DNA from: Aquila chrysaetos chrysaetos
Taxonomy: Eukaryota; Chordata; Aves; Accipitriformes; Accipitridae
DNA length: 64,000 nucleotides
Assembly: GCF_900496995.4 (NCBI RefSeq)
Contig: NC_044018.1
Coordinates: forward strand, 20,676,001 to 20,740,000
Reading direction: 5' to 3'
Shown: positions 39,630-51,167 of the stretch, piece by piece
How the letters are laid out: each line of letters opens with the position of its first letter
Position numbering within the stretch: position 1 is the stretch's first letter
The notes under the pieces: generated by a model
Databases searched by the model: none
The model's input: the letters and a program-made list of their open reading frames with translations, nothing else
Told to the model about the DNA's origin: nothing
Position numbers and translations under genes: made by a program

Positions 39630-40555
39630 TGAGGATTTGCATTTGCATTTGCTACAGCAAGAGAGAGCTAAGTCCTTCTGGCAACATTCACTGTTGGGAA
39701 GGTACTTCTGCTGGTGTGCCTGCCCAGAGGGATGCCAAGTGCTGCTGTGTTAGTGTAGTCTCCCACTGTCCTTCACTCCTGGGTGTCACTGATAGAGTCA
39801 TGCACTTCACTCGTAAAAGAGAAGCAACAATATACTTTACTGATATAAGAAAGTTCAGTGGTAAATGCGACAGTGGTTTAACAAGATTTGATGGCAAGGT
39901 ACACTTGACTATTTACTGCACAGAGGACAGGGTTAGACAAAGGTGTCAGGCAGACCCTCCGGTTCAGTCATGCAGTTCAGAAAGGACCCCCTTCCTTTCC
40001 AAACTCCCTCTCAGAGAGCAGTCTAGGTGCTGCTGGATCCACTCTTAGTCCAGACTTGGTCAATGGTTTATGTCTAAAGGATTACATATACACAGTCAAT
40101 CCTTTATATCACTTAGCTAAGATTTCAAAGTTTCAGTGTGCTTATTCCCAATTCACTTACCTAATATCTGACACGATAAGAAATCTCTCAACCTCGAGCA
40201 GTAACCTTGAGAGGCGTCCCTACTCACGGGGAGATCCTGGCGTGCAGCCCGCTGCCGTGAAGGAGAGCTCAACCGCCCGGGGCTGTCCACTATTTATAAA
40301 GTAAGATGATTGACTTATATTTGCATACCAGCAAGACATCTGGATCACTGTTCCAGACAGCCCTTGGCTACTCTGTTGCCATCTGTCCCCCAAAGTCCAG
40401 AGTAAGCTGGATGCAGCCATCCATACCCCCACTGGTGGTTATGGCTCAAGCGGTGTGGGGAGGAGCACACAGCTACACTGGGCCTTTGGTGATCTCACAT
40501 GGCCTCACTTAGGGTTTCATTTGAGGGATGAGGTGTCACCTGAGGGGTATCCTCA
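39630..40555 (-). mobile_element. Solo LTR (ERVL-like), minus strand, next to the TPO 3' end
   Basis: The element has a perfect 7-bp terminal inverted repeat on the plus strand, TGAGGAT at 39630-39636 and ATCCTCA at 40549-40555, so that on the minus strand it begins TGAGG and ends CCTCA. A minus-strand TATA box (tataaata, complement at 40291-40298) precedes a GC-rich leader containing CACGGCAGCGGGCTGCACGC, a sequence I associate with avian ERVL LTRs. A polyadenylation-like stretch (agtaaagtatattgttgc, complement ending near 39840) lies towards the 3' end. No retroviral gene is present. No target-site duplication was found: the flanks are gaccc and tgtgg. Open frames over it are shadows. Confidence 0.7.
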
Positions 40556-40728
40556 TGTGGTTCTGAACCACAGCTGGAAAATTGACTGGATGTACGTCAT
40601 ATCATGGAAGACATCTGTTTGTTTGCAAGAAGGTAGTTTTTTCGCTGGGGAATTATCATTCTCTGTTTTCTTTCTGCAATTAATAATAAGGGACAGTGTA
40701 ATCCCACATGTCATGACCAAGGTATTTG
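40553..40728 (-). CDS. TPO: Candidate TPO membrane-anchor and tail exon (exon 15-like, terminal)
   Basis: A strong acceptor (ttcttgtttcctgtttcag) ends at 40729, and the exon phase matches: the G left by the previous exon joins CA here to give Ala. The open frame then has 57 codons: a hydrophobic run of about 16 residues (TLVMTCGITLSLIINC), a basic stop-transfer cluster CRKK, and a polar tail. This is the layout expected of a type I anchor just after the EGF module, and mammalian TPO also has Cys-Arg directly after its membrane segment. The hydrophobic run is short for a membrane helix. The TGA stop at 40555-40553 consists of the first three bases of the adjoining LTR. No convincing internal donor was seen. 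It could instead be a chance ORF. Confidence 0.4.
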
Positions 40729-41437
40729 CTGAAACAGGAAACAAGAAATGTGCCTTGAAATTCAAGTGAATTTCAGTCTACTTATGATTGTGTGGCATAT
40801 AGCAGTCAATATGCAAGATCTGAGCACTCTAAACTTTCTGTGCTTCCCTTGGGCACTTCGGTAAAGTAGGTATCCATCCACTTGAGTTTGGATTGCAGGT
40901 TTTCATGGAGCTTTTGACAGATCTAGGCAGTCTTTCCCCAGAACAGGTATTGCTCAGCATCAGTGAGCAACTACACTCATACTCCCCACCTAAACCTTAA
41001 GACACAATACAGCTTCCACGAATGCTGAAAAGCTGAAAAACAAGAAAATGCATAATTTATGCTAGCTCTAAAAGGGTTAACAGTTTTGGAATGTAATAGG
41101 TGGAACTCTAGTTAAGAGTCGGGTGCTGAGTTTAGATACTAACTAGGAGAAACTGCCACAGATTTGATCCCCCCTTCATATGCACCGTCAGGAAATACTT
41201 AATGGTTTATATCTGGTAGGAATGGAAAACGAAAAGCTTACTTCTGTGTCTGTATTATTTATTCAATAACTTCATTTACTTTACAGAATCTGACTGTATT
41301 CTTTATGCCCATGACTGCGTGTAGAGGTTTTTTATGTATGTTAACAGCTCTTCAATAAATCTCAATTTTATGATTTTTACAGCATTGTAAAACAGAACAG
41401 AGAAAGTTTTAATGGACAGTTGGTTCACAAGCATTAC
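40729..41437 (-). other. Putative TPO intron 14
   Basis: This is non-coding sequence between the EGF exon donor and the candidate membrane-anchor exon acceptor. Reading straight through the donor at 41437 gives a short tail (GNACEPTVH) and then a stop, so an unspliced form would be a protein without a membrane anchor. Nothing else is recognised. Confidence 0.45.
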
Positions 41438-41569
41438 CAAGGCATGTTCTTCCATCTTCTGACAGCTTGTAAGGATCAGTATGGAGACATTTGTAGCTGC
41501 CTTTAGTGTTAATGCATTTAGTAGAAGGAGAGCACGGTGGATTAATTTCATTTTCACATTCATTGATGT
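41438..41569 (-). CDS. TPO: Thyroid peroxidase exon 14: EGF-like module
   Basis: This 132-bp exon encodes the calcium-binding-type EGF module near the membrane. The acceptor is tgtgtattcattttgcag and the donor is CTTG|GTAATG. The product opens with DINECENEINPPC (D-x-[ND]-E-C pattern) and closes with SEDGRTCL. The length equals that of human exon 14, which is known to be skipped in some human transcripts without shifting the frame. Oddity: the fifth cysteine of the six expected is missing. Mammalian TPO has Cys-Leu-Cys where this reads KCLHTDPY, the His codon being CAT at 41483-41481. Five cysteines therefore remain and the last may be unpaired. Confidence 0.95.
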
Positions 41570-44500
41570 CTGCAAAATGAATACACACTGATCAATAATC
41601 ATTACAAATTACAGAGAGTGATTACTACCTTCTCATACACACCTTCTACAAGTATTCATAAATGAAACATATTGTATACTTTCAGTGACACATAGACGCT
41701 GCCAAAGATCCTCATTGTTACTGTTTAAAGCACAGAGTTTGGGGGTTTTGTTTTATTTTGTTTTGTTTTGATTTTGGGTGTGTATCTGTGTGTGTTTGTT
41801 TTTAAGCTGGAAATGAAAAAAGAAAATGTTGTTTTGGTAATCCACCAAATGCTACAAATGGCAATTGGCTGAATTTTCAAAAATGCAAACTGTAAACCTG
41901 AGAGCTCTTCTTGCATGTGTTTATGTGCTAAGACTTCAAGTTCCTCTACAAACTTTCTCCATACTGTGCTCTATAGAGATGGTGAAAATAATAACACTGA
42001 CACATATAAATTCTGTGAAATGACAATATCCTGACAGAATAATGAGCGGATGAATGATTATCCATTGGAAAATGTACATAAACATATTGTTCCTGAGGCC
42101 ATGCAAGACCTTTCACTCTCACATTCTGATTATGTGATGAAATGCGAGAAGTGTGGAGTTCAGGAAAGTATGTACTCAGTGAGGGAAAGAATGGAGTCTT
42201 TTCCTTATTTCTGCATCTTTCTTCTTTCTGTGTAATATTTACTTGCAGGACTGGATTCTGTTGCCTAAAGATAGGTGTCCAGCACTGTTTTGGATAGTTT
42301 CCCATTGGTCCTGTATAATATTTGCCAGCTTGTTCGATGTCTCTGACCCATGGTCCTGGGAAGCACTACAAGCCCATATGTGGGCAACTAGCTGAGCCTT
42401 CAGTGTCTTCTCTTTTTGGTTATATTCCTTTCCTTTCCTACCCTACCACAATGTTGAATCTGCTGCTTTGGGCTAAGTAGTTCTTTCTGACCAGTATTAG
42501 AAACTGACCCTCTAGGAATGATTTACTGACTTAGTTTAGCATTGTCACTCAGACCACTTAGGGAATTCTATCACTGGAAATAGGATCAAGTCTGATCCTC
42601 TCTTAAATTTTAATACAAAGCAGTAGCTGTGTCCAAAGCTAGCTATCAACTGAGACAGTCAAAAGACTAATCATGCAAGGAATAATCTTAAACTTCAGAA
42701 CCCTTAAGAAACACTAACTCTGGTAATACCTCTCTGAAGCAGGAAAATAATCTGTTGTTCAGGATGAAGATTCCTGAATAAGTATTACTGCCTTCAAGAC
42801 TGCATTTTGGGTTAACTCCCACTGGCTTCGTCATCGTCTGGGAAGGAGAACCTGCACAGGCTATGCCTGCACTGTAATTCAAGTGTGCTATTTCAGCTTT
42901 TGTAGTAGATCCATAGTCATGCTATCTGTTAACTAGCTAACTCTTTTTTCCATCACTAAATAGTGCATGTCAGATCTTACCAGTGTACTCTACTAGTCAA
43001 AGACAGCAGGACTTTATTAAAGCAAAGTAAAGAGGGTTATCTATCAAGAGTAAGATAACACTTAATATAAAGGAAGGTAGCATAGTCTAGCACTAAATGA
43101 CTTCCTGAATCAATAGAAATGATTTCTGTCAAAGCCAAAGTTAGTAAGCAGGAATTAACAGCTCTCAGATTCCTATGCTTTTGCCAGCAGGCCACTCTGT
43201 CTTTTCCAGAGCAGCATATAATTTTGAAACCATCTGCAGAAATACTAAGCTCTATCGTCCTCATTATATTGCTTGACTTATTCCTAATTTGCTGAACATT
43301 TAAAAGAATGGGAACACATTGCAGAGACATGCATGGAACAAAGTGCTTTCTACTGTAAAACTCAAGTAGCATCTGCATAAGTGGGTTTTGATGGTTTTCT
43401 TTTAATAAAGGCATTGCTTATTTAATATATGCAGCAGTTTGTTTTCCTATAGCAGATATACAGTCTTTTGTTTACATTACTGAACATATTAAAAGAAACT
43501 AGGACAAGGAATGATTCATTCATATTACTTATTTATTCAGTTTGCTGCCAGAACATTAATCTATTGAAAAGATTTTATTATAATTCATTTAACAGCTTTA
43601 TTTCTTTATATGGTATTTATGTGGGTGGAATTCAGTGGATAAATAGGATTTGAATAAAGGAAAGAGCTGCAAATTTCATTTGACTTTTTCCATACCAGGT
43701 ATACAATTAGAATGAATAGCTTTCTATTCTGCTGTCACAGAAATACTGATAAGCAGACTTTATAGCAGATCAGCTGCAGCACTTGCATTCAAATTAATTT
43801 ACCACGATCCATAATATATTCCTAAATATGGCCTTTTCAGGTTTCATTTTCTCTCATGTTCTTATAAAGTTGAGCAGTTTGAGTATGTGTGTGTGTATGT
43901 ATATATATATAAATATATGTACACACACACCCCATTATAAACACACATATTTTAAATGTGAACAGAGAGAATTCATCCTTCATAGCTGTGAAGAGTGAAG
44001 GTCTTGTAATGAAATATTTGCTACATTCTCTTTCTTCCTATCCTATTCTATCCAACAGTAAAAATAAGGCAAAAGGAAAAGAGAAGATAAAAGAACAATT
44101 AAAATAACAGAAAAGTATTCCCCTGAAAATGTGCATGAAATGTCAAAAGACAATATCTTTTTACTGATTTTTCACCCGCTCTACTTTTGTACCTGCAGAA
44201 GTAGTTCACTTCTGGCAAACCTTTTCACAGTTATTTGGGAGAGGGAGGTTGGAACTGAAGTGATAATTAATTTGCTTAATTTCACTTATTCACTTCACAG
44301 CATTTTTTTCTTTGTCACTTTTGCTTAACTTATTAGGTTGATACATGAACTACTGGTGCAGAGCTCATTTTGTATCTAATCTAGAGCATCCATTGAAACT
44401 GCTAGGAAAATGACAACTGTCTGTCTTGCTGTTATGTTGAATGTAGAAGGAAGCAATGTATAATTCTGATTTGCTGCTTTTTTTTCCCTACTGGTTGTTA

Positions 44501-44724
44501 ATAGACTCAGGTTTTGCTTAATTCAGTAATGTTTTAGTGACATTTTCCTATCATCAACTTGATTGCTGAATCAGGATGGGTAGAGATTGAGATAGCAATT
44601 CTGGAGCAAGGAAAGTTTCACATTATCATGTTATTGTACCTATAGGAGGGAGTTCATTTCTGATGAGCTGTGCTGGACTTCAGCTTTTAGAAAATTCAGA
44701 ATCAACACCAACCAAAATAGATAC
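41570..44724 (-). other. TPO intron 13
   Basis: About 3.2 kb of AT-rich intron. It contains a (TG)/(TA)/(CA) microsatellite at about 43885-43930 and T-rich runs near 41745-41775. Minus-strand ORFs at 42305-41946 and 43414-43037 have no splice signals or recognisable motifs and look like chance. Confidence 0.8.
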
Positions 44725-44895
44725 CTATGCAAACAGGAGCCTCAAAGTTCCATCCTTTATTTGTGCAGGTTAATTGCTCTGCTCCTTGTAATCGAAATCC
44801 ATATTGACATGAATAAGTCACTGTAGATTTTCCAAATTCCGAACAGTATACAAAATCACCATTTTCCACACTCTTTGGTGTTCCACATATTTCCT
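44725..44895 (-). CDS. TPO: Thyroid peroxidase exon 13: sushi/CCP module
   Basis: This 171-bp exon encodes the complement-control-protein (sushi) module that lies between the peroxidase domain and the EGF module in TPO only. The acceptor is ctttttatttgtag and the donor is GCATAG|GTATCT. Recognisable pieces are ICGTPKSVENGDFVYC, VTYSCQYGFRLQG and LTCTNKGWNFEAPVC, with the conserved Trp two residues after the Lys-Gly pair and the cysteine spacing of mammalian TPO. It starts and ends in phase 1, as expected for a module gained by exon shuffling. Confidence 0.96.
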
Positions 44896-45400
44896 CTACA
44901 AATAAAAAGACTGTATTACAAGCTTTTAAAAAATTACCACCTTACCCTTGCAAATGGACATTATTCTCCATTACTGCTATAAGTTAACTTCAGTGAAATT
45001 ACTCATGTTTTAAGGTGATCAAGAATTTAATTGTTCATTTCTGGACAAGAATTTATATGGAATACCTCACATTTGACTTACAATCTTTGTAAAATTAGTG
45101 TTATCTTCTAACAGCATGTTCTGCAGAGTTCTTAGTATTTTCTAAGAACTCCTCCCCAGTTGCCATAATGTCTGGATATGTCACAAGCCATTCATGTTAT
45201 CAGAGTGAAGTTGGCACTATCTTTTTTACAGAGGAAGTTGAGAAAGAAGGAGAGAAAGCCTAGATCCCATTTCTAAGTTGTAGAAATACTAAAGATCTGC
45301 ATCAGACCAGTAACTCAAGACCTGCCACAACCAAGGTCAGTGCTCTAACTGCTGATTACTCTCCCCTCCCATCAGAAAAGATTGGTAATTACCAGATTAC
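44896..45400 (-). other. TPO intron 12
   Basis: About 0.5 kb, AT-rich, with normal GT and AG ends. Nothing else was recognised. Confidence 0.85.
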
Positions 45401-45609
45401 CTTCCTGATAGAATTCTTGCCAAGCTTCTAAATTCATCCCAGGTATATTGTCACAGTGCTTAAAATCCTGTGGAAACTTTCCGAGTTGAAAGGCATCTGC
45501 TGGCACTTCAGAGATTCCTGTATTGTCACAAATCACGCGGGACAATGAGTGTTTTTTGAGTTCATGCTTTTGAGCTTCTGTGAAAACATTATCATTTTCC
45601 CACCAAAAT
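45401..45609 (-). CDS. TPO: Thyroid peroxidase exon 12: end of the peroxidase domain
   Basis: This 209-bp exon encodes the C-terminal end of the haem peroxidase fold. The acceptor is ttctatcaatctttccag and the donor is AGGAAG|GTAATC. It begins [13 protein letters not shown], contains [14 protein letters not shown], the strongly conserved RVICDNTG motif of animal peroxidases, and ends [13 protein letters not shown]. The first codon is split over the intron (CG from exon 11 plus A here), giving Arg in DGDRFWWEN; human TPO has Trp at this place, while Arg is the usual residue in related peroxidases. No frameshift is present. Confidence 0.96.
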
Positions 45610-48600
45610 CTGGAAAGATTGATAGAAACATTTTGAAAAGATCAAATTCAAAGAGCTGATTATTCTTACTTTCACAGGACCCTATGCAAAAGACCAAAAA
45701 TAAGAATTACCGCAAAATGTAGGTGGATACAACAATAATAAAAATACACACCATGATCTGCAGACTTACATACCTATCTTGAAAGCGATGAAAAGGCTAG
45801 CGTGAGTCTGATGTACTGGTTAACTCAGATGATGTGTTAAAGCCAGCTGATTAAAACTATTTATTATTCACATTTGCAGAATTGCGTTTCATTGATGATA
45901 CAGGGCCACAAAAATATTACAGTCCTGAGAGAAAAACTTGAAACTAATTTGTTTGAACTGGATACTTAATCTTAGGCACACCAGCATTCACTGTGCACTC
46001 CTAAATTGTTATAAGCATGAATTACAGGAGTAGCCATAATAGATTTCCCCATACCATAGCTTTTGAATTCTGCTTGCCATTACTGAATGGTTGCTATGAA
46101 AACAGGTATTGCTGAATGCTCCTCTGTTTAATATGGAGTTCTTCATTTGCTAAGAAAGCTGTAGATATGCAGATTAATTATAGTAGAAAATTGTAAACAC
46201 AGCAATTGTGCTTTTGATCATACAAAAAGGTAAGCTAAGAGGACTGGCTGGAACAGAGAGATGCTTTTTCCATTTTGTCAGATCGGGAGTGTGGTGCCAG
46301 AACAGAAGAACCAGTTGCTGCTACAAAGGTGTATCTGTTAAATGGTAAATATTATATATAATATATATGTGTGCATACACACATACATATGTGTTCAAAG
46401 ATAAAAAGGAAAGAAAACACTGGGGGAAAAAAGGAAAGATAAACATTTTGTACATGAAGACATGTAATGAGTGGCAAAAAAATATTTCTGGGGAGTTTGA
46501 TAGCACAGCTGCATTAGTACATTAAACAGCGTTAAGCACTGCTAAACTGCTAAGATAGTTCCCTGTGGTACTCAGGCCAATTAGGATTTTCCCAAATGTT
46601 AGGCAGGATTTGTGGTAACATGTCCTAGGACCATTAGCAGTAAAGTATGGATGTGATCACACTGTACAAATTGACCTCAGGTTTAACAGAGGACTTGGGT
46701 GTCTCTAATACTGAGGGAACAAGGCTGGGGTTTGAGCAGAAAATTATTTTTTAATCTACCCAGCAGATAGGTGTTTACTCTAACAAAGTTGCTCCAATCG
46801 ATATGTATCACGTGACCAAATTTTTACAGGTGAATTTTTCAGGGTTAGAGTAAAAAAAGAAAGAAAAAAAAAGAGGCACAAGCCCTTCTATGCAAAAAAT
46901 GACAGTCAGCTTCAGAATTTTTGCCCAACTATTGCAAATCCTGAGATCACAAAATGATTCAGAGTAGGAAGAGACAGAAAAAGAAAGTCAAAGCTGATGG
47001 AATGGAAATGATTTGTTCCAGGTGATTTGGCTAAGGTTAAGACAGTGCCTGAGTTTAATACATTGGAAAACGAAATCCTTTCATGTTTTGTCAGATTACT
47101 GACAGAAGATTTTAAGGCTATCAGAATGGAGTTCCGTCAAAAATTCCACTTAGTCCTGATTTCTGAACTTAAACGTGTACGTTAGAAAAGATGTTTTGAA
47201 ATCCCTACTTACTGATGTGTCAATTAAGGTATCTAGTAAGCATGTAGTGTTACTGGTGCAGATATAGATAATACCCAATATTCTATCTGACAAGGCACTG
47301 CAATGAATGTTAGACTTTTCCATTCTTATACTTACTGTGTGACAACTATAACATGTTGTTACATACTTCTAACTTCTCTTAGATAGTTCCTTTACTCTTA
47401 ATGACAGAACACCATTTCACCTTTAAGTTAGCTGACACAAACCTTGTGGCAGAAACTTGGGGAATCCTTTCATTACTCTCTTTTTCTCAGTTTAGAGTTA
47501 ACATTAAATTATGCTTGAGTTTAATTAATGCTAGTAGTATCATAAGACACTGAATAATAAGTAGTATCATAAGGCACTGAATAATGGAAACAAGACTGGA
47601 AGGACCTTGATAGATTATCCTTCCCCAGATAGGGTCAAGTATGCCTGTACAATACAGAGGACTTTCAACCACGTTTTAACACAGCTGAGTGGAATGTTTG
47701 TTGTCTATACAGTTTATGCTAATAAGATACCACCTTTATGATTAACATCGCTTTTTCCTGTGAGCTAATTAATTAACATTTTTTAAAGTTCAGATTTAAA
47801 TTCTGCCTTGGATGCTTATTTACATAATGGTTTCTTTCCACAACAGTGACTTATGAGAGGAGCTTAAAGGTGAGAGTAAGGACCAGATGTACTTAAAACG
47901 CCACTGCTAGCATGGTGTGAGCAGTTTAAAATTAGTCTTCTCATGAGATTCAAAACCACTGCCACAAGTACATGACGGAAATGAAAAAAAGGTTGGTTTT
48001 ATAATTGCTTCAGGAGCAGAAGCAAGATATAAACTGCATCTTGCACCCCTTTGTGACCTGAAGCTGCTTTTCACCTGCCTTCCTGGTGTGGAGGGTTGTA
48101 CTGGCGCAAGATCCTGGTGGCGGTTGTGCAGGGTTGTTTAAAGGGACGTCCTATGCTGTGTCCAATGAGGCAATTCTGGGAGCACTCTGCAGTCCCAGTT
48201 CACGTAAGACCAGGTACACGATGCTTTTATTATCCCCTCTAGGAAGCCTGAATTACAGTTCTTTGCCTATCCCTTCTGACTTTGCTGTGGTTACCATGGA
48301 AAATGTTGAGGTTCTTCCAGTTCCTGAGCCCAGTGCAGCCCTCAGGGACTGGATAGCTAAAGGCTGCACAGTACTACATCCATCCGCACAGAAGTTAGCT
48401 GCCCCTGCCACAGTTAACTGCTGGTGGCACCTTGCGTTTCCACCAGGAGTGCAAAGTTGGACATCTCAGTACCACAGAAACAATCTCCCTGTCATCTGGG
48501 ATTGACACTATATACAGACCAAAGAAGAATAAGCATATGTCACCCAACAAAACTGAAGGAGCTAAGATAAAAATGTGGAAGTGGCAGGGAATAATTTTTT

Positions 48601-48699
48601 TAAAGCATATTTAAGCACCACGTTGTTCTCACATATCTGTAAAACCTCCATTGCTTCTGCTTTTTTACAGAAATGGTTCAACAGCGTGAATAAACTTAC
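45610..48699 (-). other. TPO intron 11
   Basis: About 3.1 kb. It contains an AT/TG-rich simple-sequence patch at about 46347-46400. A more GC-rich stretch at 48.06-48.5 kb carries a 139-codon plus-strand open frame that I could not assign and which is listed in the findings. The rest is AT-rich and featureless. Confidence 0.75.
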
Positions 48700-48937
48700 C
48701 GGTCACCATCCCTTAGTGCTTTCATTTGCTTTCCAATTATACACGCAAACAGGGGGCCGGTTCTAGCACCTGGAAGAAAGTCTTCTACCAGACCACCAAG
48801 CCAAACATCAATATTGCTAGGATTATGGTACAATTCCATGATTTTTTCAGTGACGTTGTGATTGGTTATTATTGTATTCAGGTCAGTGTGAGTTTCCAGT
48901 TTTGGTAAGCCACAGAATTCTCGCCAGTCATTATAGC
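48700..48937 (-). CDS. TPO: Thyroid peroxidase exon 11: peroxidase domain
   Basis: This 238-bp exon encodes a helical part of the haem peroxidase domain. The acceptor is ttaacataatatttacag and the donor is GACCG|GTAAGT. Conserved pieces are [32 protein letters not shown] and [20 protein letters not shown], all typical of TPO and its relatives. NHNVTEK contains an N-glycosylation sequon (NVT). It starts in phase 1 and ends in phase 2, which matches both neighbours. No stop or frameshift interrupts it. Confidence 0.97.
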
Positions 48938-50476
48938 CTGTAAATATTATGTTAAAAGAAAAATTAGACTTGACTGTTAAGCATGATATATGAAATTAAT
49001 AAATTTATAAGCACTGGATTCTGACAACCCTAATCACAGTCATGGGCAGTTATGTCTAAAAATAGCCCTATTATTATTGGTTAAATTGATCAGGGAAATG
49101 ATGGCAGGATCTGAAACTACAGGTTATGCAATTGCTATATCATTTTCATGAAGAAAAACAAAGGTTTAAGACAATTCTCCCATGTTTAAGCAATGAAAAC
49201 ATGACAATAGATAATAAAAGCATGCACTGTGTCTTGAGCTTTCCAGACTAGGAATACAGGATTTAGATGAAGAGTGGGCAAGGAGTAATCTGAATGAAGT
49301 TAGTAACTAAAGCACTTTACTAAGGAGAGTGTCCTAGGGTCCATGTCCAGCTCTCTAGAAACTAGTTTTCTTTTACATTATTTTACATCATTGGAATTAA
49401 ACTCCCCTACCTCCCAACAAAAATTTAACTTCTGGTCTGGAAGGTCAAACCTCCGTTTCTACCCTTGAGTAGCTGAGAGCTTTAAACTCCAAGCTAGTCA
49501 GACTTCATTTCTACTCTCCAGGGCCAACGACTTGTGTATGCCTAGCTGCGGAGTTGCACAGGAGAAATGGAGAGGGTTGTCACCCAGAGACATAACGCTG
49601 TTTGACGGTCAGTCAGTCCCACCTCCATGGGTAGGACATCGGGCTCAGAGCATAGAAGGGCAGCCATGTTTGTTCCTTAGTCACGCAGACAAGTGATCTG
49701 CTCAGGCAAGGGGTTTTAGTTCTACGAACTAAAAATAAAGAGGGCCTGCCTGCCATGCTGAGGATCGCTTCCTCGGCTCTCAGAAGCTGTGGCATGCTTG
49801 TAAGAGGTTTTTACACAGAACTGGGAACATGCTGTATTTTTTAAGAGCTGATGCAATCCAATTGAACTAAGCTCCAGTAGTTTTCCTCTAAGCTGGAACA
49901 CCCATGGCCTGATGGGCTAATGCTCCTTGACTGTTAGTTCAATCTTACCCTGGGCTGACTGGAGGAAGAAATGTAGTGCAAAAACCAGGCACAAATATGT
50001 AACATTTCTCAAAATGCGGTGTACGCCTAACTAAGCCATCCACACCACTCCTGGAGACATCTCAACACCTTCTATGGTTGGTAGAGCCGACGAGGTTGTG
50101 TCTAAGCTAAGCTGATCTGCCCCACAGCCTGGGGGCAGTCTGCTGATGGCAAGTAGCTGCTGCAGGCAGAAACTCCACTCCGGAGCTGGTTCCAGCAAGA
50201 ATGAGCCTCAGGTACCTACACTGAGCACACCCAGCTCCACTCACTAGTACTGTCCTTCTAGATTCCAGACTTAACAGATTATTTTAATTTCAAATGCTGT
50301 GGAATATTTTGTTTCCAGCAAAGTTAAAAATATTAGTAACACTACATTTTAAAAGAGACTTAAGTTACTTTTCTAATTACCAAAGCTATTATTTAAAAGC
50401 CTGCGATTACATCCCAAATATAAGCAGTTATAGTTCAGTTACCAGTTGGAAGAAAATTCAAGAAAAATCAATAGAC
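48938..50476 (-). other. TPO intron 10
   Basis: About 1.5 kb with normal GT and AG ends. A slightly GC-richer central part at about 49.4-50.25 kb shows no exon or transposon that I recognise. Confidence 0.8.
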
Positions 50477-50647
50477 CTGGGAGTCCATGATCACGGCCAC
50501 GCTGTAAATTTAATGATGCTAAATCAAGTGAACCATTATTGGACAACACAAACAGTTTTTCTGTTAACTCCTCATTCAGCAGTTGATCTTGCACCTGCAG
50601 TTTTGCTGAGTGTGCTAGAAGACCCCTTAGTAAAGGATCCAAGCCTC
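50477..50647 (-). CDS. TPO: Thyroid peroxidase exon 10: proximal haem side
   Basis: This 171-bp exon encodes 57 residues of the peroxidase core. The donor is CTCCCAG|GTCTAT; the acceptor is the AG at 50649-50648. It reads [18 protein letters not shown], then [15 protein letters not shown] and ends [12 protein letters not shown], an animal-peroxidase signature. The Asn of this motif (codon 50510-50508) corresponds to human Asn579, which hydrogen-bonds the proximal histidine. NNGS is an N-glycosylation sequon. Skipping of the equivalent human exon, also 171 bp, gives the known inactive TPO-2 isoform, and the same in-frame skip is possible here. Confidence 0.97.
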
Positions 50648-51167
50648 CTTTAAACACAAAAATAGTATAATGTTACAGGATATATATAAACCATTTTAAC
50701 TTTCTTAACAAATGTGAATGCATGTATGTTTCTATGTTTTTTAAACACTGGCCACATAGGCTTCTACATTCAAACACATGTAAAAATATCCTTCAGGTTG
50801 AAATAGAAGTAATAGTGCTATGAAAAGGCTCCATCTTCTTCTTCAGGTATAAGAAAATTTGCAACCCATTAATACAGTCATCCACAGAAAAAGATGTGAA
50901 ATATCTTCATCATCAATCATCAATCATCGGTCTATTGTCAATCTACCAGACTGGTTTAATCTAGAGAGTAACTTTTGTCTGATTCAGACAACTATTTAAC
51001 TCAGAATAATCGTTCCAGTTCATGTTTAGTGCTCTGGAACCTGTTCAACAACTTAAATCAGTGAAACAATTAAATAAATGTTCCTATTCCTAATTCAAGA
51101 TAAGTAACTTTTGAAAAAAGTTACAATATTCTGGAAAAAAACCCAAACAGTTTAAATAAAACCATAC
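50648..51167 (-). other. TPO intron 9
   Basis: About 0.5 kb, AT-rich, with a GTATGG donor and an AAAG acceptor. The simple duplication catcaatcatcaatcatc lies near 50908-50926. Nothing else was recognised. Confidence 0.85.

Noticed and set aside
39623..40048. 141-codon plus-strand ORF
   Set aside because: It lies antisense inside the LTR at 39630-40555.
50294..50653. 119-codon plus-strand ORF
   Set aside because: It is the reverse-strand shadow of TPO exon 10.
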